NCBI RefSeq assembly: GCF_002998925.1
Contig: NZ_CP027228.1
Span: 248,001-312,000 of the forward strand
Reading direction: 5' to 3'
DNA: 64,000 bases
From: Mogibacterium diversum
Lineage (GTDB): Bacteria; Bacillota; Clostridia; Peptostreptococcales; Anaerovoracaceae
In this document: piece after piece, positions 1-8,112 of the stretch
Position numbering within the stretch: the first letter of the stretch is position 1
Layout: each line of letters starts with the position of its first letter
Position numbers and translations under genes: made by a program
Notes under the pieces: generated by a model
What the model saw: the letters and a program-made list of their open reading frames with translations, nothing else
What the model was told of the DNA's origin: nothing
Databases searched by the model: none

Positions 1-181
1 GGATAGCTATCCAGCAGACCAAGGATTTGTTCCAGAAGATGTATTCCTAGCAAGATTACCAGAGATTGCAAAGAATGCTATCCTCGATGCTTGTACAGGT
101 GCAAACCCTCGTAAAATTAATCAAGAAGAAATGGAAAACCTACTTAAGGCCTGCTACTACGATACAGAGGTAGACTTTTAA
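1..181 (+). CDS. C-terminal end of an iron-containing alcohol dehydrogenase (partial)
   Basis: Only the last 59 codons lie in the window; the reading frame starts at base 2 and ends with TAA at 179-181. The peptide contains LPEIAKNAILDACTGANPR, close to the conserved C-terminal block (CTGANPR) of group III Fe-dependent alcohol dehydrogenases, including the alcohol dehydrogenase half of AdhE. The upstream part is missing, so a stand-alone dehydrogenase cannot be told from AdhE. It would reduce an aldehyde to an alcohol with NAD(P)H. Its 3' flank has a weak hairpin near 249-270 followed by a short pyrimidine run. Confidence 0.75.
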   Translation, partial: DSYPADQGFVPEDVFLARLPEIAKNAILDACTGANPRKINQEEMENLLKACYYDTEVDF

Positions 182-413
182 AACTCATTAATACATTACT
201 AATATTTCTTTTAATATGTAAAAGGAAGAGTATTATCGAAGAAAAGCATGGGGCCGTGATATGACCCCAGCCCTTTCTTTCTGATAATGTGGGATACCTC
301 ACTGTAAAAATACAATCAATTTCTAAATTGCGAATTATAGCTCTATAAATGCAAAAAATATACGGAATTATTTACATTTATCGTGATTAATATGCATATG
401 ATTGATAAAAAAC

Positions 414-442
414 TTGCAAGAATTGATTGTATAATTTATAAT
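414..442 (+). promoter_or_regulatory. sigma-A type promoter of the acyl carrier protein gene
   Basis: TTGCAA (414-419), a 17-base spacer and TATAAT (437-442), 31 bases before the ATG. A second TATAAT overlaps at 430-435. The rest of 182-413 is AT-rich and shows no gene. It has a loose inverted repeat, TTTATC and GATAAA, around an ATATGCATAT core near 378-410, just upstream of the -35 box. Confidence 0.7.
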
Positions 443-473
443 TAACGTTGAATTTCAAAAGGAGGTTAGAGCT

Positions 474-701
474 ATGACTTTTGATACAATAAGAGATATA
501 GTAGTCGAGCAGCTTGGAGTTGATGCTGATATGGTTCAGATGGACACCAACTTGATGAAAGATCTCGAAGCAGATTCGCTTGATGCTGTAGAAATCATTC
601 TTGGCGTTGAGGAAGCTTTCGGTCTAGACATTCCAGATGAAGAAGCTGAAAAGTTTGAGACTGTTAAGGATTTAGTAGAGTACGTAGATTCACACAAGTA
701 A
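474..701 (+). CDS. acpP: acyl carrier protein
   Basis: 75-residue acidic protein of the usual ACP length. The phosphopantetheine attachment motif DSLDAVE puts the prosthetic group on Ser35. ACP carries growing acyl chains in fatty acid synthesis in the cytosol. The ATG follows GGAGG (461-465) at good spacing. It stands apart from any fab genes in this window and is followed 38 bases later by rex, so the two may be co-transcribed. Confidence 0.95.
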   Translation: MTFDTIRDIVVEQLGVDADMVQMDTNLMKDLEADSLDAVEIILGVEEAFGLDIPDEEAEKFETVKDLVEYVDSHK

Positions 702-739
702 GAAACACGAAAATTGTCGAGTTGGGGTGGGAAGTATTT

Positions 740-1393
740 ATGAAAAGCAACAATACAAAGGTATCAAATGCGATTATCCGCAGACTACCAAGATATAGAA
801 GATATTTGAACGAACTTCGTAAGCAGGGCGTTAAGAAAATCTCTTCTAATGAATTAAGTGAGCTTATTGGTTATACTGCATCTCAGATTAGACAGGATCT
901 CAATACATTTGGTGGCTTTGGCCAGCAGGGATACGGTTATTCAGTTGATTCTCTATTCCATGAGATTAACAAGATTCTAGGTCTTGACCGTGAGTACAAG
1001 ACTATCGTAGTTGGTATTGGTAATCTTGGTCAGGCAATCACGAACTACACTTATTACTACAAGATTGGATTCAATATAGTTGGTCTCTTCGATGTTAATC
1101 CAAAGCTAGTAGGGCTAAGCATCAATGATGTGCTTGTTCGCGATTTTTCTGAGATGAGCGATTTTGTAAAGGAAAATGACATAGATATTGCGATTATCTG
1201 CGTTAACCGTGAGAATGCACAGAAAGTCACAGATGTTCTTGTCGATGCTGGTATTGAGGGAATCTGGAATTTTGCACCAGTAGATCTCAATGTACCAAAC
1301 GATGTCGCTGTTGAGAATGTTCATCTAAGTGATAGTTTACACACGCTATCGTTCTTAATCAGAAGCAATGAGCTAGAAGATGCTGAGAAGTAA
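740..1393 (+). CDS. rex: redox-sensing transcriptional repressor Rex
   Basis: 217-residue Rex. Residues 1-80 form the winged helix (SNAIIRRLPRYRRYL, then the DNA-recognition segment GYTASQIRQDLNTFGGFGQQ). The rest is an NAD(H)-binding Rossmann domain with GIGNLGQAI. Rex represses fermentation and electron-transfer genes until NADH rises. A TTG at 722 in the same frame would add six residues, but the ATG at 740 is preceded by GGGGTGGGA and gives the family's normal N-terminus. Plausible targets in the window are the had/acd/etf operon and the alcohol dehydrogenases, but I found no convincing full Rex operator. Confidence 0.96.
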   Translation: MKSNNTKVSNAIIRRLPRYRRYLNELRKQGVKKISSNELSELIGYTASQIRQDLNTFGGFGQQGYGYSVDSLFHEINKILGLDREYKTIVVGIGNLGQAITNYTYYYKIGFNIVGLFDVNPKLVGLSINDVLVRDFSEMSDFVKENDIDIAIICVNRENAQKVTDVLVDAGIEGIWNFAPVDLNVPNDVAVENVHLSDSLHTLSFLIRSNELEDAEK

Positions 1394-1420
1394 ATAGTTA
1401 GACATAATTCAATGAAAAGA

Positions 1421-1450
1421 AATGGTTGGGCAGTGCCCAGCCATTTTGTT
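1421..1450 (+). terminator. rho-independent terminator of rex
   Basis: Eleven-base stem 1421-1431 with 1435-1445 (one G-T pair), three-base loop, followed by TTGTTT. Confidence 0.85.
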
Positions 1451-1474
1451 TATATGTATTTTGAGGTAGGGCAT

Positions 1475-1502
1475 AAAAAAACCCCTGTGTAAAGCACAGG
1501 GG
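1475..1502 (-). terminator. rho-independent terminator of the ferredoxin gene
   Basis: On the reverse strand, the CCCCTGTG stem (1495-1502 with 1482-1489), five-base loop, then seven T (1475-1481). Confidence 0.9.
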
Positions 1503-1533
1503 AAATTGCTACCTTTGGTATATCCTTAACGGA

Positions 1534-1701
1534 TTATTCCTGAGCAGGTGCTCCTACTGGACATACATCTGCGCAAGCTCCGCAGTCAATGCAAGTATCT
1601 GCATCGATTACATAAGGTGTTCCTTCTGTAATAGCCTCTACAGGGCAACCATCCATGCAAGCACCACAGCTGATGCAATCTTCACTAATCTTATAAGCCA
1701 T
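1534..1701 (-). CDS. fdx: 2[4Fe-4S] ferredoxin
   Basis: 55-residue clostridial-type ferredoxin. Two CxxCxxCxxxCP motifs are complete: Cys9, 12, 15, 19 and Cys37, 40, 43, 47, each set completed by the far cysteine of the other, which ligates two [4Fe-4S] clusters. It carries low-potential electrons in the cytosol, for example from 2-oxoacid oxidoreductases, bifurcating Etf complexes or to the HadI activator. The start ATG (1699-1701) follows AGGAGGATTATT on the reverse strand. The gene is monocistronic, with its own terminator. Confidence 0.95.
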   Translation of the reverse strand: MAYKISEDCISCGACMDGCPVEAITEGTPYVIDADTCIDCGACADVCPVGAPAQE

Positions 1702-1755
1702 AATAATCCTCCTATGATAAACAATTCATTTGATTTCTTTATCAGCATTGTATCA

Positions 1756-1764
1756 TGGTATAAT
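1756..1764 (+). promoter_or_regulatory. extended -10 promoter of the P-loop/Asp23-like gene
   Basis: TGG followed by TATAAT (1759-1764), an extended -10 element. No good -35 is present at 17 bases. It lies 50 bases before the ATG. Confidence 0.55.
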
Positions 1765-1813
1765 GGGTTTGATAAAGTTAACTTTTTGTGAAGTTTTCAA
1801 GGAATAACGTTAT

Positions 1814-2668
1814 ATGAAGGTATATTCATTTACAGGAAAAAGTGGGACTGGCAAGAGCTATCAAGCGATTAGGGTTGCTAAGGAAAAGGGGATTCCGGCG
1901 CTGATTGATGATGGTCTTTTGATTTATAAAAATAAAATTGTGGCAGGCAGATCAGCCAAAAAATGTGAATCAAGAGCTAAAGCGATGCGCATTGCACTTT
2001 TCAATTATGAAGATCACAGAATCGATGTGCAGAAAAAGATAAAAGCCCTCAAGATTAAGAAACTACTCGTGCTCGGTACATCTGACCATATGGTGGATAT
2101 AATAACCGACACACTAGAAATACCAAGGGCTATAGAGAGACTATACATTGAGGATTACACCAGTGCTGGTGAACGTGAACTTGCGGCGGAGCGTCGCTAC
2201 AACCATGGGGAACACGTTATTCCAGCGCCAATGGGTGATTTAAAGAGGGATTTTGCAGGGTACTTCATGAATCCGCAGAGATTTCTCAAAAACTGGAACC
2301 TCGCTAACGATGAGACAGATAAGTATGAGAAAACTGTGGTTATGCCACAATATGTTTATAATGGAAATTACACGATTAATGAGAACGTAATCGGTGATAT
2401 TATCAGGATTGTGGCGAGGAAGTATAGGCGCAACATCAGGGTGACGAATTTTTATAACAATGGTAAAACTGGCAGTCTGGTAATCGAGCTGGACCTAAAG
2501 GTCAGGAAGACCGTCGATTGTATGCGTTCATGTATTATCCTGCAAAGGGATGTTAAGCGCAGCATAGAACAGATGACATCATTTCAGGTAAAGTGTGTAA
2601 ATGTTAACATTAAGGAGCTAGTGCTCGACCGCGAGATAATGCGTAATCATGGTAGGAAGCAGGCGTGA
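1814..2668 (+). CDS. P-loop NTPase with Asp23/Gls24-like C-terminal domain
   Basis: 284 residues. A Walker A motif GKSGTGKS spans residues 8-15, and the next 150 residues look like a small nucleoside-kinase or ATPase fold. From about residue 190 the sequence changes character: VIGDIIRIVARKY and, near 260, IEQMTSFQVKCVNVNIKEL. These resemble the start and end of Asp23/Gls24 envelope-stress domains (which end in a VEKMTGLKV-VNVxV pattern). The combination suggests an ATPase tethered to an Asp23-like module, perhaps an envelope stress protein; the activity is unknown. It is transcribed alone, divergent from ferredoxin. Confidence 0.6.
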   Translation: MKVYSFTGKSGTGKSYQAIRVAKEKGIPALIDDGLLIYKNKIVAGRSAKKCESRAKAMRIALFNYEDHRIDVQKKIKALKIKKLLVLGTSDHMVDIITDTLEIPRAIERLYIEDYTSAGERELAAERRYNHGEHVIPAPMGDLKRDFAGYFMNPQRFLKNWNLANDETDKYEKTVVMPQYVYNGNYTINENVIGDIIRIVARKYRRNIRVTNFYNNGKTGSLVIELDLKVRKTVDCMRSCIILQRDVKRSIEQMTSFQVKCVNVNIKELVLDREIMRNHGRKQA

Positions 2669-2787
2669 AGAAGCTAACCTGAAACTGAAATAGTGGAGGT
2701 GTTAAACGATAAATTTTCCATATTTACATATCTAGTACGAAACATAAAAACGATGATTCATATCACCTAAATGCATTGATTAAAAAT

Positions 2788-2828
2788 ATCAGCCCGCGGG
2801 ATATTACCTGCAGGCTGATGTTTTGTTT
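2788..2828. terminator. bidirectional terminator between the P-loop gene and the LysR gene
   Basis: Stem ATCAGCC (2788-2794) with GGCTGAT (2813-2819), extended by GCGGG/CCTGC. TTTTGTTT follows on the + side and an A-rich stretch (2781-2787) precedes it for the reverse strand. Confidence 0.8.
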
Positions 2829-2841
2829 ATATCACATATAT

Positions 2842-3732
2842 TTATATTTTTTTTAATTCGAATTGCTTTAGGTAGTTTAAATATTTTTTTTCGCTTGAAG
2901 AAAGTTCATCTATAGGACGATGTCCTATACCGTATACGAATTTTATATCTGGCTCAATTGGTATAGCCTGTATATTTGAATTATTTGGTAGATTATTCGA
3001 AAATTCAACAGAGTGAAGTGAAATCCCCATTCCAGCCTTTAGTAGCTCAATACTTCCTATTGAACTACCTTCGTACGTAGGACAAAATTCAAGCCCCTGC
3101 TTAATCATTGCATCTTTAATAATAGCCTGGAGAGTGGAGTTCCTCCCAGGTATGAGTATCTTCTCGCCAGACAAATCCTTAAGTGATAGGCTGGTTTTAT
3201 TAGCGAGTGGATGAGATGTATTAACTAATGCTACAAATTTAGTTTCAACCATTGGCAGAAACTCATAATTCCCAGTTAACTCACTAGGAGGAAATGCCGT
3301 AAATAGATTGTATTTTCGTTGTTTGAACATATCTAGTAAGCCTATTTCATCTGCCTCGATAAGATTAAAATTTATATCGGGTTCAGCGATCATAAATCCG
3401 ATCATATACCCTGCAAGATCGTAATACTGTGGATTTGAGATAATCCCAACAACGAGTTTATTGTTATCCCTGGAGCTAAATAGCTCTAACTCACTCGAGT
3501 AAGAGTCGCATAGTCCAATTATCTTTTTTGCATAAGGCAGAAACATGATTCCTGCTTCAGTTAACCTAATTGATCGTGTCGTTCGAATAAATAATTGTGT
3601 CCCGAGTTCCTTCTCAAGAATTCTTATATGCTTAGATAATGATGATTGTGATATAAATGAATCCTCGGCAGCCTTGCTAAAATTAAGATTGCTAGCCAAT
3701 AAAATAAATTCTTTTATATGTTCTGTATTCAT
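2842..3732 (-). CDS. LysR-family transcriptional regulator
   Basis: 296 residues from the ATG at 3732, which follows AAAGG at normal spacing; an upstream in-frame ATG at 3807 would add 25 residues and lacks a good site. The N-terminal winged helix is typical (FSKAAEDSFISQSSLSKHIRILEKELGTQLFIR). The rest is a two-lobed effector domain. It is divergent from the membrane-protein/flavoprotein/hypAB operon and is its most likely regulator, with two palindromes in the intergenic region as candidate operators. The effector cannot be read from the sequence. Confidence 0.9.
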   Translation of the reverse strand: MNTEHIKEFILLASNLNFSKAAEDSFISQSSLSKHIRILEKELGTQLFIRTTRSIRLTEAGIMFLPYAKKIIGLCDSYSSELELFSSRDNNKLVVGIISNPQYYDLAGYMIGFMIAEPDINFNLIEADEIGLLDMFKQRKYNLFTAFPPSELTGNYEFLPMVETKFVALVNTSHPLANKTSLSLKDLSGEKILIPGRNSTLQAIIKDAMIKQGLEFCPTYEGSSIGSIELLKAGMGISLHSVEFSNNLPNNSNIQAIPIEPDIKFVYGIGHRPIDELSSSEKKYLNYLKQFELKKI

Positions 3733-3760
3733 AACGTGCCTTTCGATTAACGAAGCTATA

Positions 3761-3777
3761 TATTCTAATATAGAATA
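3761..3777. promoter_or_regulatory. candidate LysR operator, proximal to the regulator gene
   Basis: Perfect palindrome TATTCTA-ATA-TAGAATA, matching the T-N11-A form of LysR-type sites. It lies 28 bases upstream of the LysR start codon, where it could mediate autoregulation. Confidence 0.5.
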
Positions 3778-3824
3778 AATACTATCATATTTTGAATTGC
3801 GGGACAACGTGAAACAAGATTACA

Positions 3825-3844
3825 ATTGATAAAAAGATATCAAT
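3825..3844. promoter_or_regulatory. candidate LysR operator, proximal to the operon
   Basis: Perfect inverted repeat ATTGATA, six bases, TATCAAT. It lies 50 bases before the first gene of the divergent operon. Confidence 0.45.
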
Positions 3845-3894
3845 CACAGATGTCGGATAAAACGATACGAATTATTTATTGAAGGAGGCACCAA

Positions 3895-4932
3895 ATGTTA
3901 TTCCAGGTTTATGGTGATAACTCATTTTACCAGCTAATTGGATGGGTTATGGTTTTTGCAGGACTTATTATTACAAATGAGATTCAGAGAAGATCTAAGG
4001 CAGGAGGCTGTTTTTTCTTTTTCGTGTTACCGGCGGCACTCACTGCTTATTTTATCGCTATCTATATCGGTGCGGCTAATGGTGCTTCCTGGGCGCTTAA
4101 GAACCCTACATACGTTCATATGACCAGCTGGTTCCACTATGCTAAGCTCTATGCAGCTACAGCAGGATGCATAGGGTTTATGATGCTCAAATACAAGAAG
4201 GGGATTGGAAAGACTGAATGGTTTAAAGTTTTTCCGTTTGTAATCGTGGCTATTAATATAGTAATCGCGGTATGCAGTGATTTCGAGAGTGCAATAAGAG
4301 GATCTATTGCACTGGCTAATACAGGCACGAGATGGTGGTTATCCTCTGAAGGTGTATGGCTTTACGGTGGCTGGTGGAATGTAGCCAATGGTGTTGCAGG
4401 CATTATAAACATATTCTGCATGACTGGATGGTGGGGGATTTATCAGTCTAAAAAGAAAGATGATATGCTATGGCCGGATATGACATGGGCTTATATACTA
4501 GCTTATGATATTTGGAATTTTGAGTATACGTATTTAAATCTTCCAACACATTCGTGGTACTGCGGATTTGCGCTACTATTAGCACCAACTGTTGCAGCGA
4601 TGTTCTGGAATAAAGGTGGATGGATTCAGAATCGTGCCAATACACTCGCTACTTGGTGTATGTTCGCACAAGTATTCCCAATGTTCCAAGATTATAGTAG
4701 ATTCTCCGTAATACCAAGCTTATACGCAGATGGTTTCATGAAGTCCAATATTCACCCAACTGCCGCTGATCCTAGAGCTGGTGGAGTTGTTGCAGTCGCT
4801 TCAATTCTTATTAACCTTGCAATATTTGCATACATCGTTAAACGAGCAAAGGCTCAGGGTATTAATCCATACAAAAAAGAAGTATTTAAAGGTACACGTG
4901 ACTTTGAAGAGGCTATGGCGAGAGCAGCATAA
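3895..4932 (+). CDS. polytopic membrane protein, possibly DUF5692 family
   Basis: 345 residues with about eight to nine hydrophobic segments and many tryptophans, including the run TRWWLSSEGVWLYGGWWN near residue 150. There is no signal peptide and no recognised catalytic motif. It resembles clostridial proteins filed as DUF5692, a name I give with limited certainty. The start follows AAGGAGG. The gene is first in an operon whose next member, 29 bases on, is a large iron-sulfur flavoprotein, so it may be a membrane anchor, quinone-type partner or substrate channel for that enzyme. That role is inference. Confidence 0.6.
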   Translation: MLFQVYGDNSFYQLIGWVMVFAGLIITNEIQRRSKAGGCFFFFVLPAALTAYFIAIYIGAANGASWALKNPTYVHMTSWFHYAKLYAATAGCIGFMMLKYKKGIGKTEWFKVFPFVIVAINIVIAVCSDFESAIRGSIALANTGTRWWLSSEGVWLYGGWWNVANGVAGIINIFCMTGWWGIYQSKKKDDMLWPDMTWAYILAYDIWNFEYTYLNLPTHSWYCGFALLLAPTVAAMFWNKGGWIQNRANTLATWCMFAQVFPMFQDYSRFSVIPSLYADGFMKSNIHPTAADPRAGGVVAVASILINLAIFAYIVKRAKAQGINPYKKEVFKGTRDFEEAMARAA

Positions 4933-4961
4933 TCAGATTATAGTGATTATAGGAGAGCAGT

Positions 4962-7754
4962 ATGATTAATTACGATAAGATTAAAGGAAATAAAAAGCCA
5001 GAATGTGTTAAGGATGACGGCCCCATTCGCGAATCGATAGTTAAACTTGCTAAGATGATTACCGATAGACCTGCACAGCATCTAGGCCTTAAGAAGATTA
5101 CAAAAGATGACCCGGAGTACTGGGGTTTGGCGGCCTTAATCTCGGATGAAGAGGCTGAGCTAGCGAGTAAACTCGGAGTGAGGAAACCAAAGACATTTGA
5201 AGAAATTCATAAGCTTTCGGGTATGAGTGAAGAGCAGTGCAGAGAGCTAATAGATCATATGTCTGAGCAGGGTGTCCTAGAGTATAATTGGGAGAATCTA
5301 GATGGTACAAATCCTAAAAATGAAAAGAGATACATAGTTCCTATGTTTGTACCTGGAGTTGGTGAATTTGCAGCTATGCATGAGACCAATATGAATGAGC
5401 ATCCGGAGCTTGGTCGATTTTTCGAGAGGATGACGTTTCTTCCTCTTGAGAGAGTAACTAAAATTGTTCCGCCTGGGGGTGCTGGTGTTGGAATGCATGT
5501 TATTCCTGTAGAGCAAGCAATTTCAATGGAAGATACTTCTATCTCTGTTGAGCATATTTCGCACTGGCTTGAGAAATATGAAGGCAAGTATGCGGCGAGC
5601 CCATGCTCTTGTCGTAAATCTAACTGCTCATACGACGAAGGCTGCGCTGACGATTTTAACGATTGGTGCATTGCTGTCGGCGATATGGCGGATTATGTTG
5701 TTGAAACGAAGAAGGGCGGACGATACATTTCCAAAGAAGAAGCGCTTGAGATATTCAAAAAAGCAGAGGATAACGGATTCGTTCATCAGATTACTAATAT
5801 TGACGGAGAGCAGAAGATATTCGCAATATGTAACTGTAATGTAAACGTATGCTATGCATTAAGAACGTCACAGCTATTTAATACTCCAAATATGTCGCGC
5901 TCATCATATGTTGCAAGCGTTGAGAAAGAAAATTGCGTTGCTTGTGGCAGATGTGTAGAGTACTGTCCAGCAGGTGCGGTTAAGCTTGGTCAGAAGCTAT
6001 GCAAAGCGGACGGTTCGGAAGTTAAGTATCCAAAGAGTTCTATGCCTTCTCTAGAGAAGTGGGGCCCTGAGAAATGGGATATAGATTATAGAGACAATAA
6101 CCGCATCAATTGCTATGAAACTGGAACGGCTCCATGTAAAACGGCCTGCCCTGCGCATATTGCAGTTCAGGGTTATTTAAGACTTGCGGCACAAGGAAAA
6201 TATAAGGAAGCTCTGGAGTTAATAAAGAGAGAGAACCCATTTCCAGCGGTTTGCGGTAGAATTTGCAACAGAAGATGTGAAGATGCATGTACGAGAGGGA
6301 CTATCGATCAGGCGGTAGCAATTGATGAAGTGAAGAGGTTTATCGCACAGCAAGATCTTGACAGCGACAGAAGATATGTCCCTGATAAGGTTATACCTAA
6401 GGTGTGTGGGGAGTTTGAGGAAAAGATTGCCATAATTGGTGGCGGGCCAGCTGGTTTAAGTTGCGCATATTATTTAGCTATAAAGGGATACAGTCCAACA
6501 ATATTCGAGAAGGAACGCAGAATGGGTGGAATGCTTACCAATGGAATTCCTAGTTTTAGACTTGAAAAGGATGTTGTAGAGGCAGAAATCGATGTGCTAA
6601 AAGAACTTGGTGTTCAATTTAGATGTGGAGTTGAAGTAGGTAGGGATATCACGATTCCAGAGCTAAGGGAGCAAGGTTTCAAAGGATTCTACTTAGCTGT
6701 TGGGCTGCAGTCTGGCGGAGAGCTAGATATCAGTGGAGCTGATGCAAATGGCATAATATCTGGTATCGATTTTATGCGCAGGGTTAATCTCGGCGATGCA
6801 ACTGAACTAAAAGGACGAGTGGTTGTTATCGGTGGTGGTAATATCGCTTGCGATGTTGCTAGGACAGCCATAAGACTTGGTGCAGATGCCGTGGATATGT
6901 ATTCCCTTGAAGAATATGAAAAGATGCCTTGCGGTGAAGAGGATAGAAGTGAGTGTGAACGTGATGGAATAACGATTCATGGTGGATGGGGACCAATCTC
7001 TATTTCAAAAAATGAAGATAATTGTGAAGCAATATCGTTTAGAAAATGCCTCAGAGTGAGAGATGACGAAGGCAGATTTGCTCCAAGGTTTGATGATAAT
7101 GATCGTGTGACTGTTAGATGTACCACCGTAATTTACTGTATAGGTCAAAAGGTAGAGTGGGGATCGATACTTGAAGGTACTGATGTTGAACTTAATGCAA
7201 ATGGGACGGTAAAGGCGGATTCAGTTACATATCAGACGGACGAACCGGATATCTTTGTTGGAGGCGATGTTTACACTGGTCAGAAGTTCGCTATTGATGC
7301 GATTGCAGCAGGTAAAGAAGGGGCTGTGTCTCTTCATAGATTTGTACAGCCACGATCAAGCCTTACGATAGGGAGAGATCGCAGAAGCTTTGTTGAATTT
7401 AATAAAAAAGATATGAGCGTAAACGAAGAGTCATTCGATAATTCACCAAGAGAGAGAATTGGATATAATGAGGCACTGGCAAGGACGTTTAAAGATGAGA
7501 GAATCTCCTTTACCGAAGAGCAGGTCAAGAAGGAAACTTCAAGATGTTTATCATGTGGAGCCTCAATCGTAGACGAGAACAAGTGTATCGGATGCGGTGT
7601 ATGTACTACAAAGTGTGGATTTGACGCAATTAAGCTACATCGTGAGCATCCAGAATGTTCCAATATGGTACCTAGCGAAGAAAAGATGAAACACATAATC
7701 CCATACGCAATTAAACAGGCAGTGAGAGTAAAGGTTGCAGGAAAGAAAGGTTAA
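4962..7754 (+). CDS. multi-domain iron-sulfur FAD/NAD(P) oxidoreductase (GltD-like core)
   Basis: 930 residues. Residues 1-110 hold a small helical region. Residues 215-340 are cysteine-rich (CSCRKSNC, CNCNVNVC, then a ferredoxin motif CVACGRCVEYCP at about 325-336). Residues 384-870 match the glutamate-synthase small-subunit fold: N-terminal cluster cysteines (CKTACP, CGRICNRRCEDAC), FAD site IIGGGPAGLSCAYY near 490, NADPH site VIGGGNIACDVA near 623, and the GGDVYTG FAD closing motif. The C-terminus adds a further Fe-S domain (CLSCG and CIGCGVCTTKC). It should pass electrons between NAD(P)H, FAD and several clusters. The partner substrate is unknown; context points to the adjacent membrane protein and nickel chaperones. 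Confidence 0.8.
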   Translation: MINYDKIKGNKKPECVKDDGPIRESIVKLAKMITDRPAQHLGLKKITKDDPEYWGLAALISDEEAELASKLGVRKPKTFEEIHKLSGMSEEQCRELIDHMSEQGVLEYNWENLDGTNPKNEKRYIVPMFVPGVGEFAAMHETNMNEHPELGRFFERMTFLPLERVTKIVPPGGAGVGMHVIPVEQAISMEDTSISVEHISHWLEKYEGKYAASPCSCRKSNCSYDEGCADDFNDWCIAVGDMADYVVETKKGGRYISKEEALEIFKKAEDNGFVHQITNIDGEQKIFAICNCNVNVCYALRTSQLFNTPNMSRSSYVASVEKENCVACGRCVEYCPAGAVKLGQKLCKADGSEVKYPKSSMPSLEKWGPEKWDIDYRDNNRINCYETGTAPCKTACPAHIAVQGYLRLAAQGKYKEALELIKRENPFPAVCGRICNRRCEDACTRGTIDQAVAIDEVKRFIAQQDLDSDRRYVPDKVIPKVCGEFEEKIAIIGGGPAGLSCAYYLAIKGYSPTIFEKERRMGGMLTNGIPSFRLEKDVVEAEIDVLKELGVQFRCGVEVGRDITIPELREQGFKGFYLAVGLQSGGELDISGADANGIISGIDFMRRVNLGDATELKGRVVVIGGGNIACDVARTAIRLGADAVDMYSLEEYEKMPCGEEDRSECERDGITIHGGWGPISISKNEDNCEAISFRKCLRVRDDEGRFAPRFDDNDRVTVRCTTVIYCIGQKVEWGSILEGTDVELNANGTVKADSVTYQTDEPDIFVGGDVYTGQKFAIDAIAAGKEGAVSLHRFVQPRSSLTIGRDRRSFVEFNKKDMSVNEESFDNSPRERIGYNEALARTFKDERISFTEEQVKKETSRCLSCGASIVDENKCIGCGVCTTKCGFDAIKLHREHPECSNMVPSEEKMKHIIPYAIKQAVRVKVAGKKG

Positions 7755-7759
7755 ATTCC

Positions 7760-8110
7760 ATGCATGAACTTGGAGTGGTATTTCATATTATCGATGAATT
7801 GAAAGTTGTTGCAGAAGACAACAATGTGACCAGGTTTTCTAAAGTCGTCCTTGAACTTGGAGAGGTATCTTCTGTAATACCTTCATATCTTGAGGATTGC
7901 TGGAAATGGGCATCTGCAAAACATGAATTTGTTTCAAATGCGGAGCTCTTGATTGAAACTATTCCGGCAGTTACTTACTGTGAGACATGTGCTCGTGAAT
8001 ATTCAACCGTAAAGCATGGACGTACTTGCCCATATTGTGGGAGTGGGAATACTTATTTGATACGCGGGAATGAATTTATGATTAAGGAAGTAGAAGTACC
8101 AGAGGTTTAG
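7760..8110 (+). CDS. hypA: hydrogenase/nickel maturation protein HypA
   Basis: 116 residues. MHELG at the N-terminus supplies the nickel-binding His2. The zinc site is Cys74, Cys77, Cys90 and Cys93 (YCETC and CPYCGS). HypA delivers Ni(II) with HypB to [NiFe]-hydrogenase or, in some bacteria, urease. It starts 5 bases after the flavoprotein stop and lies 2 bases before hypB, so the operon is translationally tight. No hydrogenase subunit or hypCDEF is present in the window. Confidence 0.93.
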   Translation: MHELGVVFHIIDELKVVAEDNNVTRFSKVVLELGEVSSVIPSYLEDCWKWASAKHEFVSNAELLIETIPAVTYCETCAREYSTVKHGRTCPYCGSGNTYLIRGNEFMIKEVEVPEV

Positions 8111-8112
8111 AG

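Noticed and set aside
1735..1810. Possible Rex operator (TTGTGAAGTTTTCAAGG) before the P-loop gene
   Set aside because: Only one half matches TTGTGAA; the other half has about four of seven matches and wrong spacing.
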